Source: Ciona intestinalis
Taxonomy: Eukaryota; Chordata; Ascidiacea; Phlebobranchia; Cionidae
Reading direction: 5' to 3'
DNA: 64,000 bases
Assembly: GCF_000224145.3 (NCBI RefSeq)
Contig: NC_020170.2
Location: forward strand, 3,860,646-3,924,645
Under the pieces are notes generated by a model, which saw only the letters and a program-made list of their open reading frames with translations, was not told the origin of the DNA and searched no databases. How positions within the stretch are numbered: the first letter of the stretch is position 1; every line of letters begins with the position of its first letter. Positions 1 to 12,400 of this stretch are shown here, in pieces. The translations under genes were made by a program, and so were the position numbers.

Positions 1-2013
1 TTTGCTAGTTGTTCTTTTTATTTTACAAACAAAAGCGAGGTAAAATGACCAAATATGCGTTTTTTAAATTGATTATAAAAATGATTTCTTTCAGTTTTAA
101 CATTATTAAAAAAATGCATTTCTATAAATTAGGTATAAAAATGTTTATTTTAGTTCAACACTAAAATGAGTACCTCCAAACATTTTATTAAATCCAACTG
201 TTTTATAACAGCCAGTGCATTTAAATATATATTATATTTAACCCTTTATTTCATCCTTTGTGACCATCACTGGTCCAAGCGGACAAAATGTATCAAATGT
301 TTTTCCAAGCAGCCATTGTTTTGAGTTTCTCTTCATTTGCCAATCCCTTGCACTGACATCATGGGCAACTGTGTAACCTGCCACATAATCCAAAGCATTG
401 GATTCCTGTTTAAATGATAAATGCAGAGTAAAAACATTGGATGTACTCTAAATCAAATCAGTGTTTTTCCATATTCATATGATGCTAAACTGTATGTTTT
501 TAACAGTTTTCTGATTACTATATATAGGTTTTTATTAATCATAATCCAAAGCATCGGATTCCTGTTTAAACAATAAATGCAGAGTAAAATATTGGATTTA
601 CTCTAAATCTAATCATTATTTTCCATATATTAATATACCTTTATATGTTTTCCTTCTTTGCCAATAATTACAGCCAATTCTACTTCCCAGTCAACAGAAT
701 CTGATATTTTTGGAATAATGATGTCATCACCATCACCTGTGTTAAAACTATAGTTTTATATTAAAGTAACCTAAAACATGCTAATGTAAATCATTAAGTA
801 AACTGTTCCATATGTGTGAGGTCCTATGGTGAGGCACATCAGGGAATCTATAATTTAGACCAAAGTTGGTCTATTATGCTAAAATGTAATTTATAAGGAA
901 TTGTTTAACCATATTGTTTTAAAGGTTATGGAACAAATTCGGTGTAAACAATTATGGACAAATTATAAAAGCTTAAGTGATAAAATTATTAAATAAATAG
1001 TGCTATAAGTGTACTAACCGATAATGGAACTTGGAAACTTGCTAAATATAACCGGTTCTGTTGGAATAGGCATGTTTTGTTCTTCGCAGTGGTCTTTGTA
1101 GTTCATTCCAACACATATAACCTTAACAAATATATGTTAAGTTGTACAAATACAATAAGACAAATTTCTATGCAATAGCTTTGTTTTCATTGTATAATGT
1201 TCAAACTGGCAAAAACTTAAACAAATTGTTCACCTTTTCACAATTGGTAATAGGGGATAAGATCTTTATGTCACTGCGCTGAACAAACTGCTTTGTACTA
1301 CTTTCTAGTGCTCTGGAAAAATGAACACAAGCGTATTTATTAAGCATTGTAATAACATAGTTACACTAAAAAATAGTATTAAAAAAGAGACTTATAGTAG
1401 GGTGGGGAAGATGACACATACTTTTATTCTTTTTTTAGTCTTGCCATTTGGTAGTAAACAAAGAAATATTAACAGAACTAGATATCCACTTTCTCATAAC
1501 TGTAACCCTATCCATTTTACCCCACAGTAATATATTTGTTTTTACCATATAAATATTTTATACCAAATGATTTAGGTGTGGTGCTGCACTTACTTCTTAG
1601 CAAGATTAAAATTGGATTCTCCACTTTCAAGAAATTTGACCAAACTGTTTGGAATCTGAGGATTGGAACTACTCAAGTTCACTATAGATGTATCCTGCAA
1701 TTCTGCACCAACACTGAAATGCAAACAGATTTACCTTGTTACATTACAGAAGTTAAATGTAGTTAGTATATAAATATATACTATAAAATGCAAAACAAAA
1801 GTTATATATATACATATCATGAAATGCAAAAATAACAGTTGCATTACAATTAAGCCTTTGTTTTTTATTTAGAATAATTTATTTAAATTCAAACCTTTGT
1901 TTTCCATCTTGCAAGAACTGTAGCAGTCGCATATTTCTTTGCAAAGATAAACTAAAAGCTCTTGTATGTAAAGTTACTGCAATTAAAGGTCGTAGCAAAT
2001 GCAGTGGAAGCAT
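1..2013 (-). CDS. FAHD2: FAHD2-type fumarylacetoacetate hydrolase domain protein, 5' part (3' end off window)
   Basis: Six exons read on the minus strand: 2013-1895, 1713-1594, 1312-1234, 1121-1019, 736-639 and 405-243. All have GT-AG borders and compatible phases, and the rest lies beyond the left edge. The start is the first Met of exon 1, followed by a basic, leucine-rich stretch that could be a mitochondrial presequence. Conserved FAH-fold segments are visible: [13 protein letters not shown] (exon 4), [13 protein letters not shown] (exon 5) and [11 protein letters not shown] with [14 protein letters not shown] (exon 6); the Glu pair of WEVELA is the expected metal ligand. The order and wording match vertebrate FAHD2A/B closely. 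Family members are metal-dependent hydrolases or decarboxylases; the substrate of FAHD2 is not settled. Intron 5 carries a duplicate of the exon 6 acceptor region (see findings). Confidence 0.9.
385..634. repeat. Direct duplication of about 95 bp across the FAHD2 exon 6 acceptor
   Basis: Positions 385-480 and 541-634 are near-identical direct copies. The first covers the 5' end of FAHD2 exon 6 (minus strand) and its 3' splice site; the second lies deeper in the upstream intron and repeats the splice site plus about 20 coding bases. Confidence 0.8.
812..882. repeat. Fragment of the 'gaggtcctat' repeat family
   Basis: About 70 bp matching the end of a family found again at 25972, 32800, 50010 and elsewhere in this window (gtgaggtcctatggtgaggc, then a degenerate 'tttaggccagagttggccc' end). 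It lies in FAHD2 intron 4. Confidence 0.55.
1397..1528 (+). mobile_element. MITE of the GTAGGGTGGGG family, internally deleted
   Basis: It begins with gtagggtggggaagatg after TA, contains the family core 'tttggtagtaaacaaagaa' and ends with 'ttttaccccacagta'. Full copies in this window are about 190 bp, so this one lacks part of the interior. It lies in FAHD2 intron 2. Confidence 0.8.
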
Positions 2014-3178
2014 CTACAACACTTTGTCTGTAATTTCTTGTTTGCACCAGATAAATATTTACTTGATCTCAAACATAAATTAACCAAGTTAAGCCAAATG
2101 TAACATTAGACTACACAGTATCTATTCAACTGTTAAAAGTATAAATAATAAAGCAGATTTAACCAAAAACCAAAGAAACATGTCACAGTGTTTTGTTGTT
2201 TGACTAGTTTACAGATTAAAAAAATTAAAGGGTTTTATGGAGTCATTAACAACTTCCTTTTAATAGGAAAACCTGTCATACCTAACTAGTTTTTTCGAAT
2301 AGTAACACAGTTTTGCATTTGCATATCTTGCAGCCTCAAACCTTAACTGAAACTTTTACAACTCTTTTTGTGCTTTTATTACATATTTTCATGCACTGCA
2401 GAATATACCAGGTTACTACTTAATGCCTATTTATCTAAAAGTGAGAGAAATTAAAAGATTGAGCAAGGTGGAGAAATTAAAAGTGGTGAGCAAAAAAATC
2501 AAATCAAAGCTTTAATGTGCGCGGGTGGTATGACTGAGAATGTAACAACCTACATGATAAAATACATAACGCTGAATAAAACTATTTAAAGGGTGGATAG
2601 GTGGAAACTTCATGCAAAAATAGACTATAAAATATTATAAATAACTGTACAGTATTACGTAGCATACAATTAGGGGAAATTTTAATCCAACTGAAACACA
2701 GTGTTGTTATATTCAAGGCACAACGTTACCCAAACAAATTGGCAGAAGAAAGGAAATAAAACACTGATTTAAATCATTGTTCCATTAATAATAAAAGGCC
2801 TGGTTCATGAAAACAATATTGCAGTTCCACTTTTTGTAATAATTATGGGGTGAAATTAGAAAATACATGAAAGCACTAGGTAAAAAAGCAGTGGTTAAAT
2901 AATTATTTAAAATTATATTTGACGCTGAATAGATCAACTGCTGAATATATAGTAAGTACTTACTACAGAATGACATGAACTGAGTGGTAATGAACAGAGT
3001 ACTAACAAACTATTGCACTACTTATTTTAAAGAGGCTTTTTTGTTCAATTGATTATAACATTTGGTTCAATTTACAGATACTTTTTAAAAAGATAAACCA
3101 AAATATTTTCCCAAAATTTTGAAAAATAAAGAAATATATTTAAGCAGTGTTTAGTTAACAAGGGTTAGGAAAATGTTC
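2014..3178. other. Intergenic between FAHD2 and the ClC gene
   Basis: AT-rich and without a supportable ORF. It should hold the FAHD2 promoter (near 2014-2200) and the ClC 3'UTR (below 3178). I see no RNA gene or recognisable repeat copy. Confidence 0.6.
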
Positions 3179-5626
3179 CTAATTGTGGTTTTTGTTGCTG
3201 TATACTTCATCCTCTTCACTTTCTTCTTCATTATTTTCTTCTAAGTTTAAAGAACTTAATTCCTGTGTGTCGTGGTTGTAACGAATTTGTAAGTGAGCGT
3301 TACGCTGTGGTCTTGTGTTGCCTTTATCCTCAGTAACTCCTTGCACTGCCATTCTGAGCTCTTTAAGTGAAACCACACCTACTAGTTTACCAATGCTAGT
3401 TACATAAGCATGGCTGAGGCCTAAAAGCGAGAAAAGCGAATGAACTTTATGCAGGGAGGCGCGCTCAACTAGCTGGAAGGGTGAAGGGTCAATTTGACAG
3501 TCATCAAAATTGACTTGTTCACTGTAGAAGTTTGTGACTTGCTCTGAAGTAGTTGGGGTGTTTAAAGGGTCAGAGTCTTCAGCAATAACATGTTTTAAAT
3601 CTGCCCCAGCAGAGTGATTTCTTTCGTGGTTCCGTACGTTTGATTTTGCTGCATCTTCTGTAGCAGCTGCCTCAGCTACAGAAAACCTATGACTTGTTTG
3701 TTTTGTTTCAAGGATCTTTTCAAGTGAAGATCTACTTACAGATCCAAGTAAAACCATAGAAGCAGGTGAGTCAACTAATGGTAGGGACTTATGCTTACAC
3801 CGTTTCAGCAGCTGGTCTAATTCTTTATAAGTAGATGTGTATGATATATACTTCATATTTTTTACCATGAAATCTTGGACAAATATGCTGTACAGCCTAC
3901 GCTGGCCAGTTCTGAGGTCAGGAAGGTATGGAAGGCCTTTGATTTGTATAATGCTCTCATATATAGAAGGCTGCAGCCACTGAGCTATAGCATTTGATAT
4001 AAGCACTGATATCATAACAGGTAATATATGGGAGATTTGACCTGTAAGTTCAAATACAATAACTGAGGTGGATATGGTGTGTGTTACTGCACCGGATAAA
4101 CTAGCTGCACCAACTACTGCATACCCACCAGGCACAATGCGAAATATTTGCGCCCCACTGTAAAATCCATCAGGATATAATGCAGCCATACTTTCTCCAA
4201 CTAAACGTCCAAATGCAGCTCCAGTTAAAAACACAGGCATGAATACACCAGAGGGCACGGCTATTGTGATCGCAATTGCTGTTGTGAAGAAATGCACAAC
4301 AACAAATAAGACAAGAGTGACATAAATATTCACTGTTGGATGTTTCCAGCCAGCTTGAGTGTCATTCAGAACACCAGATTCGTCAATATAACCCAACTTT
4401 GCCCAAGTTTTGTTGTCAAATAATGTATCTAATGCCTCTTTCAGGGTAAGTTCTCCTGCCATAAATTGGCCAAATCCTCTTGGGTAGGTAAGGGAGCTGA
4501 TAACAAATGAGACAATCAGAGGGTAAATAAACCGGTTTCGCTGCAAAAATTCTTTAACTTTTTGATGGTTGCGATTTAGGTTTACAATTTGCCTGTGAAT
4601 GTAAACAAATAACGCCCCTGCCAAACCGCACACGATCCCAATGCCACAGAAAGCGAGGAGTTCTTGCAAATCGTATGGAAACTCAACACGGAAGTTGGTT
4701 TTAAATAATGCTGTGATCGTTTCCTCTTCGGAGTTCCAAACTGCAAGTAATCGAAATGCAAGTGCACCGCATACAGCACTGAAGAATCCTCTCCAGTAAT
4801 TACGGACTGCAAAATATGTGGTAGTGACTTCTATACTAAACAGTACACCTCCTATAGGAGCTGCAAAATTGCATGCAACACCAACTGCACAGGCAGCAGC
4901 TAGCATTTCACTTGTCCGTGATTCATTCTCAAATGGAGTTGAGAAATTGATGCCGAATTTATTTAACAGCGTTGCTACAATGCTAGCAATGTGAACAAAT
5001 GGACCTTCTTTACCAATTGGTAGCCTGCTGCCTAATGAAGTGGTTAAACCTATCATTTTAGCAACCAGAACCCGGAATGTTAGGTACTCATGCAGCACAA
5101 CTCCTCTCATGATTGTTTTCATTTCAGGAATACCCGACCCAACAGCCTGAGGGGACACTATGTGCACAAAACCGACGGAAAACGTTATAAAAACAATCGG
5201 AAAAAGAACCCATGCAAAATACTGCAGTACAATGTAGTCTTTAAGTTCAGTGTAAAGCCAGTAATGTGCCCTCTGACATTTTTGTATTGTGTAATCCATG
5301 AGAAAACTCAAAAGGGCCATGATAATGCCAAGAAGAAGTAGAAATATCCACTCTGCTCTTATCTTTTTCAAGCACCACTTTTTGCAAACAACAAAATGCT
5401 GTTTCATTTTTCCACATCTCGTATTCGAGTAGGGGGTCAGAGGGGTAGTTTCAAGTTTTTTTAAACTCTTTTCTCGCTTTATTCTGGCAGCTTCATTTCT
5501 TGCAAATTCTGATAGTTCCTTACTATATTTTCCATACATAAGAGTTGGTTCATAATCCAGGTGTGTTTCACCTTCTCCAGTGCTTTGGGAACGAGTCATT
5601 GCTTTCGCAGCAGCAGAAGCCGCCAT
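3179..5626 (-). CDS. CLCN2: Intronless ClC-2-type voltage-gated chloride channel
   Basis: One uninterrupted ORF. I start at the Met at 5626 (MAASAAAKAM, 815 residues) because the upstream in-frame Mets lie beyond a good 3' splice site at 5648-5647. Numbering from that Met, the anion-pathway motifs are intact: GSGIPE at 163-168, GKEGPFVH at 205-212 with the gating Glu, GVFMPVF later, and the pore Tyr in QPSIYESI. The position that is Glu in proton exchangers reads Val (SIEV, about 264-267), as in ClC-1/2/K channels, so a channel is expected. Two CBS domains follow in the cytoplasmic C-terminus (about LPLVDSPASM and FQLVERASLH...YVTSIGKLVG), then an acidic tail. Wording such as RNYWRGFF and EETITALFKT is closest to ClC-2. 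Vertebrate CLCN2 has many introns; this copy has none, which suggests a retrocopy that replaced or joined the parent. Confidence 0.95.
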   Translation of the reverse strand: MAASAAAKAMTRSQSTGEGETHLDYEPTLMYGKYSKELSEFARNEAARIKREKSLKKLETTPLTPYSNTRCGKMKQHFVVCKKWCLKKIRAEWIFLLLLGIIMALLSFLMDYTIQKCQRAHYWLYTELKDYIVLQYFAWVLFPIVFITFSVGFVHIVSPQAVGSGIPEMKTIMRGVVLHEYLTFRVLVAKMIGLTTSLGSRLPIGKEGPFVHIASIVATLLNKFGINFSTPFENESRTSEMLAAACAVGVACNFAAPIGGVLFSIEVTTTYFAVRNYWRGFFSAVCGALAFRLLAVWNSEEETITALFKTNFRVEFPYDLQELLAFCGIGIVCGLAGALFVYIHRQIVNLNRNHQKVKEFLQRNRFIYPLIVSFVISSLTYPRGFGQFMAGELTLKEALDTLFDNKTWAKLGYIDESGVLNDTQAGWKHPTVNIYVTLVLFVVVHFFTTAIAITIAVPSGVFMPVFLTGAAFGRLVGESMAALYPDGFYSGAQIFRIVPGGYAVVGAASLSGAVTHTISTSVIVFELTGQISHILPVMISVLISNAIAQWLQPSIYESIIQIKGLPYLPDLRTGQRRLYSIFVQDFMVKNMKYISYTSTYKELDQLLKRCKHKSLPLVDSPASMVLLGSVSRSSLEKILETKQTSHRFSVAEAAATEDAAKSNVRNHERNHSAGADLKHVIAEDSDPLNTPTTSEQVTNFYSEQVNFDDCQIDPSPFQLVERASLHKVHSLFSLLGLSHAYVTSIGKLVGVVSLKELRMAVQGVTEDKGNTRPQRNAHLQIRYNHDTQELSSLNLEENNEEESEEDEVYSNKNHN

Positions 5627-5646
5627 GATTGTGGGTTCAGCCAAAA

Positions 5647-5661
5647 CTAGCAAAAAATTAA
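5647..5661 (-). promoter_or_regulatory. 3' splice site (cis or spliced-leader) before the ClC start
   Basis: On the minus strand a T-rich run ends in TGCTAG at 5647, twenty bases before the ATG at 5626. There is no coding exon upstream, so this is either the acceptor of a 5'UTR intron or a trans-splicing acceptor. It argues against translation from the Met at 5719. Confidence 0.5.
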
Positions 5662-5734
5662 CAGTGTTAGCCTTGCATAAAAAGGTAAACATGTTAGAAT
5701 CATATATATACATCTTCAATTACAATTATACATA

Positions 5735-5917
5735 TGTTTGGTGGTAGTGAAGAATCCTCCCCTCACCTTATTTACTAACCACTAACCCCTAACTGTACTA
5801 ACCCCTATAACCACCAACCCCTAACCACCAACACTTTCCACCAGCCTATTCTGCTAACCACCAACACTTTCCACCAGCCTATTCTGCTATGTACCGGAGA
5901 ATTCTTCACTAAGTGCC
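5735..5917. mobile_element. Non-autonomous TIR element with 'gtgaagaatcctcc' ends
   Basis: The left end is 'gtggtagtgaagaatcctcc' and the right end 'ggagaattcttcacta', inverted relative to each other. A second copy lies at 21965-22125. The interior is C-rich (ctaacccctaac type). It includes a 35-bp direct duplication: 'aaccaccaacactttccacc' begins both near 5822 and near 5857. Confidence 0.65.
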
Positions 5918-7616
5918 ATATTTTTAACTAATAATATATTACAACATTAAAACATTGAAGCAATCACGTTTATGTCAAATACTGTCAAATTATAGACCGT
6001 TGGTCTAGCCTTTTAAGTACTGTCAAAAGCCACTACAACTATGCCCTAACAAAATGTACACGTACTGTTCTAATGACCTGCGAGCTATTTTGCTCAGTAA
6101 TCAATGACGTCATTACAGTGTGCGTCATGGAACTTACTACCGCCCACGTGCGGAGAGCTACAAGTAGACTGATTCGCAAAGTTTTATTGCAGAGAATACC
6201 AGCGCGTTGTGTAAATGACATTTCAGATTATTTTTGATTAAAAATGAGTAAATTCAACATCAAATACGCAAGAACGTTTTAAAATGGAGAAACTCAAAAC
6301 AGGGCAACTATTTTGAACATCATTTGTCAAGTCTTTACGTAGCCTAGCAATTGCCTTCTGCAAAACAGAAATCGATTAAAATACCTTCATAAAGAGTATG
6401 GCTGGCGTTGGTGGAAAGCCACTACGGCACGACAAGCCCCCAGCCAATGGTAGTGGGTTTCTACTTCGGTGAGAAACCCTTGCGGGATATTACTGTCCAC
6501 GCAGGTTAAAGAAACCGTATAGACAAAAATAGTACAACGACGCACATAATACACCGACAAAAAGACAAAAAGAATACAATAACACTGTACAGAAATAAAC
6601 AAAACGTGCAAAACAAACGATAACACAACAGCTCAGTCGTACAAAAAATGGGACAGTTACAAAAAAAGTAATTAACGCGGACATAAACATTGAAATATCT
6701 ACTAAGAAAATATGGTCAAATCCTGAAGGATAAGCATCTGCAGTGTACACCATATTGAATGTCCGACCACAAGAAGTCGAATCCGACAACAGCTCTGTAT
6801 GTCCCAATCACTCAGTAAGAACGACATGTTGGTACCGCGATATTCTCGTATATTTACGCATATTATAATAACGTCCGGATGTTACGCACCGCATCGACCG
6901 TCACGAAAGACTACATTGATTGTTACGTACCGCGCTATCAGTGGCCTAAATATCCAGGCGTAGCACCACTGCAGCACAATGCGGTGACGTCCACGTAACA
7001 AACCCGCAGCTGTATAACGTAACTTTGCCAAACGGTCGTAACCGCACCGGACGCAAGGTCCTAACGACCCATCGATGTAGCGTAATTGCAACGTGGCCAG
7101 CGTCACAATCAGGCTTTGGGGGGGGGGCTAACAGTTTTAACACGGAGGGGGTTATTACTACGTTAAGGTAAAAATAAATACATGGGAAATGTTCAAATTG
7201 TATGGGTGTATATTATAATGCGCGTTGATAGTACTGGAGTATTTGTGTACCAACACAGCGTTCTCACCCGGTAAATTGAGACAATACGGAATCGCTGAAC
7301 GATTCGATCTTGGCAGGCGAAATACTCAATAGAGTGTACAACAACAAATCTGATCCAGCAAGATGTTCGCCATAGTTTCATTGTATATATTACAGTGATA
7401 TGCAAAATGCACTAAGTAGTGACTGACTAAAAAAGCTGGCAACGCTAGGTCCAGCGAAAATTGAGAGCTCACCAACAAATACACACACACGTGCCAACCC
7501 ACAATTTTTACTCTATAGTGAAACCTCAAACCATTATCCTTATTGGCGTCTTCGTCTTTGTTCTTCGTCTGTAAATCAAAAGTGATAGTAACGTTATACA
7601 TACCTTAAGTATTTAG

Positions 7617-7776
7617 TTGGTTGGGGTAAGACGGGCTAAATTTTCAGTTTATTTTATCGTCCCATTTGGTAGTAAACAAAGAATGTTTACAGAATTATAT
7701 AACCCTATCCTCACGACCTTGATAATTGTTAAAAAAACGTTTAGAAACTATGGGATATTATGTGTAAACGGTATCA
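7617..7776 (+). mobile_element. MITE, GTAGGGTGGGG family (diverged subfamily)
   Basis: It starts 'gttggttggggtaagacggg', has the core 'cccatttggtagtaaacaaa' and 'atcctcacgacc', then 'gatattatgtg'. The right terminal repeat is missing. Confidence 0.75.
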
Positions 7777-9018
7777 GTCTTTATTTTCATTAGTTATTGT
7801 GTAATAATTGCAAAAATATCGTACACTACCTTGTGCTTTTCTTCTGCAGCCTAATTCGCTGACTTTTCTGCAACAATGTAGTCGTTAAAATTCAGTTTAT
7901 ATAATGTTACGTCACAGTTACCTTCATTCCAGTTTCAAGCTTGACGGTTCGCTGGATCCTGTGACGTCACATACCATTTTCTAATAATATGGAAAATTTT
8001 AAAACTCCCATTTCACTGGATTAGGTTTTTGATATTCAATAACTTACGAAGTGGGTTCTTCTGTTGCGTCATCACCACTTCGTGACGTCACATCGAGATG
8101 TTTCACCTAGAAAATATCAAGTTTACGTAACATTGCCAAATGTGATTTAACTTACCAGTTCTTTGATCTTCTTGCTTCATTCGCGCTTTAGCGCAAATCA
8201 AGATTAATTAAAGTTAGATTAAGCAATGTGCCTTGCGTTCACGCAAAACACGCATGGGGCCCCATAATAAAAAAACACGCCGCGGGACGTCCGCATTTTT
8301 AAAATCGCAGAGGAGCGTACGCGTATTGTGGTGTCGCAAATGAGCGTGGACGAACTAACTATGACGTAATAATCGCGAGCGGTAGCGAATGCGACGCTTA
8401 TATGACACGTTGTCATTCAAAATTACGGTGACGTAACCTAACGCTGCGATTGTGACGTGTATAATAACGTAATAAAAACGCAGCGTAGTTTCTGAAATAA
8501 AATGGGTTAAAGTATTAATTACTTCTAAATTAGAATAAGTTTTAAACACAAGGCACATTACTAGTAAAACATTAGTAGTGCATTAGTATTATTATAACAA
8601 TATAAACGATAACTTAATGTTCTATAACTAAATATTAACTAAACAGTACTATTATATATATAACAATATAATTACAGAATACAAAATATCAATCTAGTTA
8701 TAGTTGTTAAAAGTAACACTCAACTTCAATCTTGTAGCAAATATAATCCCATTCTGTTGCAGAGCCAATCCCATTCAAGCTCACTGCTGCGAAGGCGGCG
8801 TGTTGTAAGGACGACTTTTGAGAACGGCGGGTTAACACAAGAGGCGGGGAAGGCAATAAACGCTGATTGCAACTGCATTGGAATTTAACGTGTTTCCGGT
8901 GCATTTTTTGCTCTACGGAGTTTTATCCTCCCCAAAAATTCTCCACCGAAAACCTCTCGAAGACACTATTTCAATGACCGCCTTTATTTGGGCATCGGGT
9001 ACGATGCTATTTGTTGCA

Positions 9019-9075
9019 GGTTGGGGTAAGATGGGACATGATCCCATTTGGTAGTAAACAAAGACTATTTAATGA
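9019..9075 (+). mobile_element. MITE fragment, GTAGGGTGGGG family
   Basis: 'ggttggggtaagatgggac' runs directly into 'cccatttggtagtaaacaaa'; only the left third of the element remains. Confidence 0.7.
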
Positions 9076-9473
9076 GCAATGGCGTCATATGCTTCTGTCA
9101 GATACCCATCGTGATAATAATAATTCAGTCGTAAACGTTGCCAGCGATTTTCGCACTTATACACGTAACTGATTATTTCCAGTGCTTACGGTTCTTGCAC
9201 ACAATAGTACCTCGGCAGCAATAAAAGCTGCATAAAGCCACTACACATGGTGCGGAGTACAACACCTATCATATACCTCTTGAGTGGTCCAGTTAATCAT
9301 GGTTCCCAAAAAAACGAAAATAAACATGCGACACGTTGCATTTTGAGTTGTTTATTGCAATTTGATTGTTTAAACGATACGGAACACTCAGACACGATTA
9401 CAAAAATAATGCACGCATCTAAAATGACATTTCATCCATACGAACATTGCTGGCGTATTTTGCAAGTTTCCTA

Positions 9474-12400
9474 TTAGACATCAATCAATAGAAGTTTGTT
9501 TCTTTTTTTACTTGGTTGGTCAGTATCTGGCTCTCCAGGCCGTTTTTTTGAGCTCGACTCTTGCTCCAGTGCCATCATCATATCTCGAAGTTTATTGAGC
9601 AGTTCGGGATTTGGTGCGAGTGCGTTTTTCTTTTCCTGAGAATCGCCGTCTGCTTCTGGGGAAATAGGAACGTGCCAGCTATGTTACATGTCTTTATAAC
9701 CAAAAAAACATGTATCAACCATTTACAATTTTCCTAAACTTTACTAATATAGTAGGGTGAGAGAAGACACATTTTCATTCTATTTTCTTGTCCAATTTGG
9801 TAGTAAACAAAGAACATTTAAAAAAGTATAAAACCATATCCTCACGACTTTCATATAGAGTTATAGACCATTGCTAATTGTTTAAAACACGATCAGGTAG
9901 TTTGGATATTATGTGCTAAATGTGTCCCGTCGTTCTTCACTCCACAATTGAATTGGCAATTACTCGCAATAATTTATTTATTTTCATAAATAAAAAAGCC
10001 AATATAAAATATCTTTCTACCTTCATCTTTATTTGAAGATTTCTGGCTAGAATCTAAATTCCGTCTTTGTTTGAGTTCAAATATTTCTTGTTCAATATTT
10101 TTCTTCCGTGCCCGTTTCTCTGCTACTGATGTTCCATAAGCGTGGATTAATTCACCCCAAGTTTGCATCTGGAAATTAGATATTAGAATTTGTAACATGC
10201 CAAATTATGGGTATGTGCAAAAGCCTGTAAGCATGATCATTTAATGGCAAAGCCTGGACTTTGACTTAGATCCATAGCATGCCATAGTGAAAGACATAAC
10301 CATTGTAAAATAGAAAACATACACCATCTATCGCATCTAACTAACTTTCTATACTTTTTATTTCAAGATTTAGAATGGTTTATATAAAAACCCAATAATT
10401 TTAGGATTTTATTTTGAAATGTTGGCCATACTTACATTTGGATGCAGAAGTTTCAATATCTGCTGTGAGGCCAGTTGTTTTCCGACCTTTTTATTCTTTG
10501 CTGTACCCTGTAATAATGCTTTATATTTATTATGAGTAAACTACAATAGGCTACCAACCTTACGGAAAAACACACTGGTTGGTTGATTTTTCTTTTAAAA
10601 CAAATTTATACAGATAAATATATAACACCAACAGACCCATAAATGGATTTTCTAAACAGTTTTAAAATAAATATTACAGCCCATATGTATAATAGGATTG
10701 CCTTTATTTTAAATGTTTCGCTTTAATTTTTTTTTTTCGGTGATGTAAAAAGTCAAATACGGCAGATTTTAAAATAGAACAAATCTAAAAAAATTGGACA
10801 TACATATATAAAATCCACTTTAAGACAAAATAATTGAAATATATTCAATATTATTTGTTATATAGTTTCTAGTTTGCTTACAACACTTACTGTAACAACA
10901 TGCTTGCCACAAGTCATCTTGTATTCAATCATTTTCGATTTGCCAACTTGAACATCAAACTGAACAGCAGTGTCAGCTATACCTTGATTCCTGAAAGCAA
11001 TATTATTGAATGAAATAAAATAAACAAATGAAGCACAACTAACTAACCACAATTACAAGAATGATAGAATAAAATATTGTATGGTTACACTGAGAAAGAC
11101 AAAAACCTCGTGCCAGCTTACGAGTTACTACGTATATAACTTTAAGATTGATTTTTTTTGTATGGCTGACAAATTGTACAACCCATTTGTGGCCACTGGG
11201 TTAGAGCAAATGCTGTTATGCTCGTAATCATAGCATTAGTCTAATGTTGCAGATGTTAAAACACGAACCGTTTCAAACACTCAGTAAGAAGTTGATGTGG
11301 AAGAAAGTTACCAGCGTGGACACAAAGTTCATGAACTCGTGGGTCGGTGATGGAAACTTCATCAAAATATTCCAAGGACTGATCGTTTGATAAAGACTCA
11401 ACTTGTTCCTGAAGATAGAGATTATTCGGTTTATGTTTTAAAGCGATGAGTTAAGAAAATGCTGTAGTTTTGGCACACTTGCCTATGTATATAGACTTAA
11501 AGAGCAAGTTTTATAGTGTTATTTAATTGATCCAAGACATTTTATTAAAAAAAAGAATGCTTAAGTATATTAAGCAAGTTTTATAGTGGTACTTTTAACT
11601 TTACTATTTTAGGACAAGTTTAAAGAATTTGTTTGACTTAAGACACTGGGTTTAATACTCGAGAACACTTGACACTAATGTGGTTAATGACGTGACCTTA
11701 ATTTAGGTTTAATTTTCAAATTGAAAGGAGTCAAAAGAGTTTACAAGGCGCAGTGGTCCGGTGGGTAGTAGCACAACATAGAACATAAACAACTTAGAAA
11801 TGACCAAAGATGTGATGTATTTTAATATAAGCAACATGAACAACTTACTTTAAACCCAGGCACTAGCATTTCCATTGTAAGTAGAGCTGCTTTGTTTTTA
11901 GCACTTTTCTTATTAATTCCTGAGGCAGTTCCGTAGTTTTTTTCATTCAGAACGATCGTAGCTTGGAATGGGTCACTTGCATCCTCTGTGAAATAAAATT
12001 TATATTATAACCTCCCTTACGTAGACCCAGTATATTGTGTATCTTTTTGCTTTTTTTTTCTCCTAAAACAGTAAGTAATGAGTATACTTACCATTAGTTG
12101 CAAATATATAATGTGGTTTGGTACGCAATACACTTTGTGCATATTCATGTAGAATGCATATCATTGGCTTCACGCTTGTAGAAAATGTAAGTTCTGTATA
12201 AAATGTACATAATTCTTATTTTTCATAAATAAAACTATGTAACAAGATAAAAGCTATGTAAACTACATTAAATCGGTGGAAAACATTCTGGTATGTATTT
12301 ATAATATACAACAATAGTTGAACTTACTGTGTGGTTTATCTGAATCTCCATCCCTTGGTATGCTTAGTGTTATAACCTTAGCTGGCCCCAACTGTGGAAT

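Larger units (their letters stand above)
5627..9473. other. Intergenic between ClC and DGCR8 3' end
   Basis: No supportable gene in about 3.8 kb; ORFs here are short, unlike any family I know and scattered over all frames. The region holds the ClC upstream DNA, one TIR element (5735-5915), MITE copies at 7617 and 9019, and CpG-richer stretches (6840-7130, 8220-8470) with many ACGT cores and a G run at about 7118-7126. Confidence 0.6.

Noticed and set aside
5627-5719. Extra 31 in-frame residues at the N-terminus of the ClC ORF
   Set aside because: They lie upstream of a good 3' splice site at 5647 and do not look like any ClC N-terminus; translation more likely starts at 5626.
5755-5890. Interstitial telomere repeat
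   Set aside because: The C-rich words are irregular (not TTAGGG arrays) and are bounded by the inverted ends of a repeat element.
6840-7130. Overlapping minus-strand ORFs in CpG-rich DNA
   Set aside because: Two frames are open over the same stretch and neither resembles a known protein.
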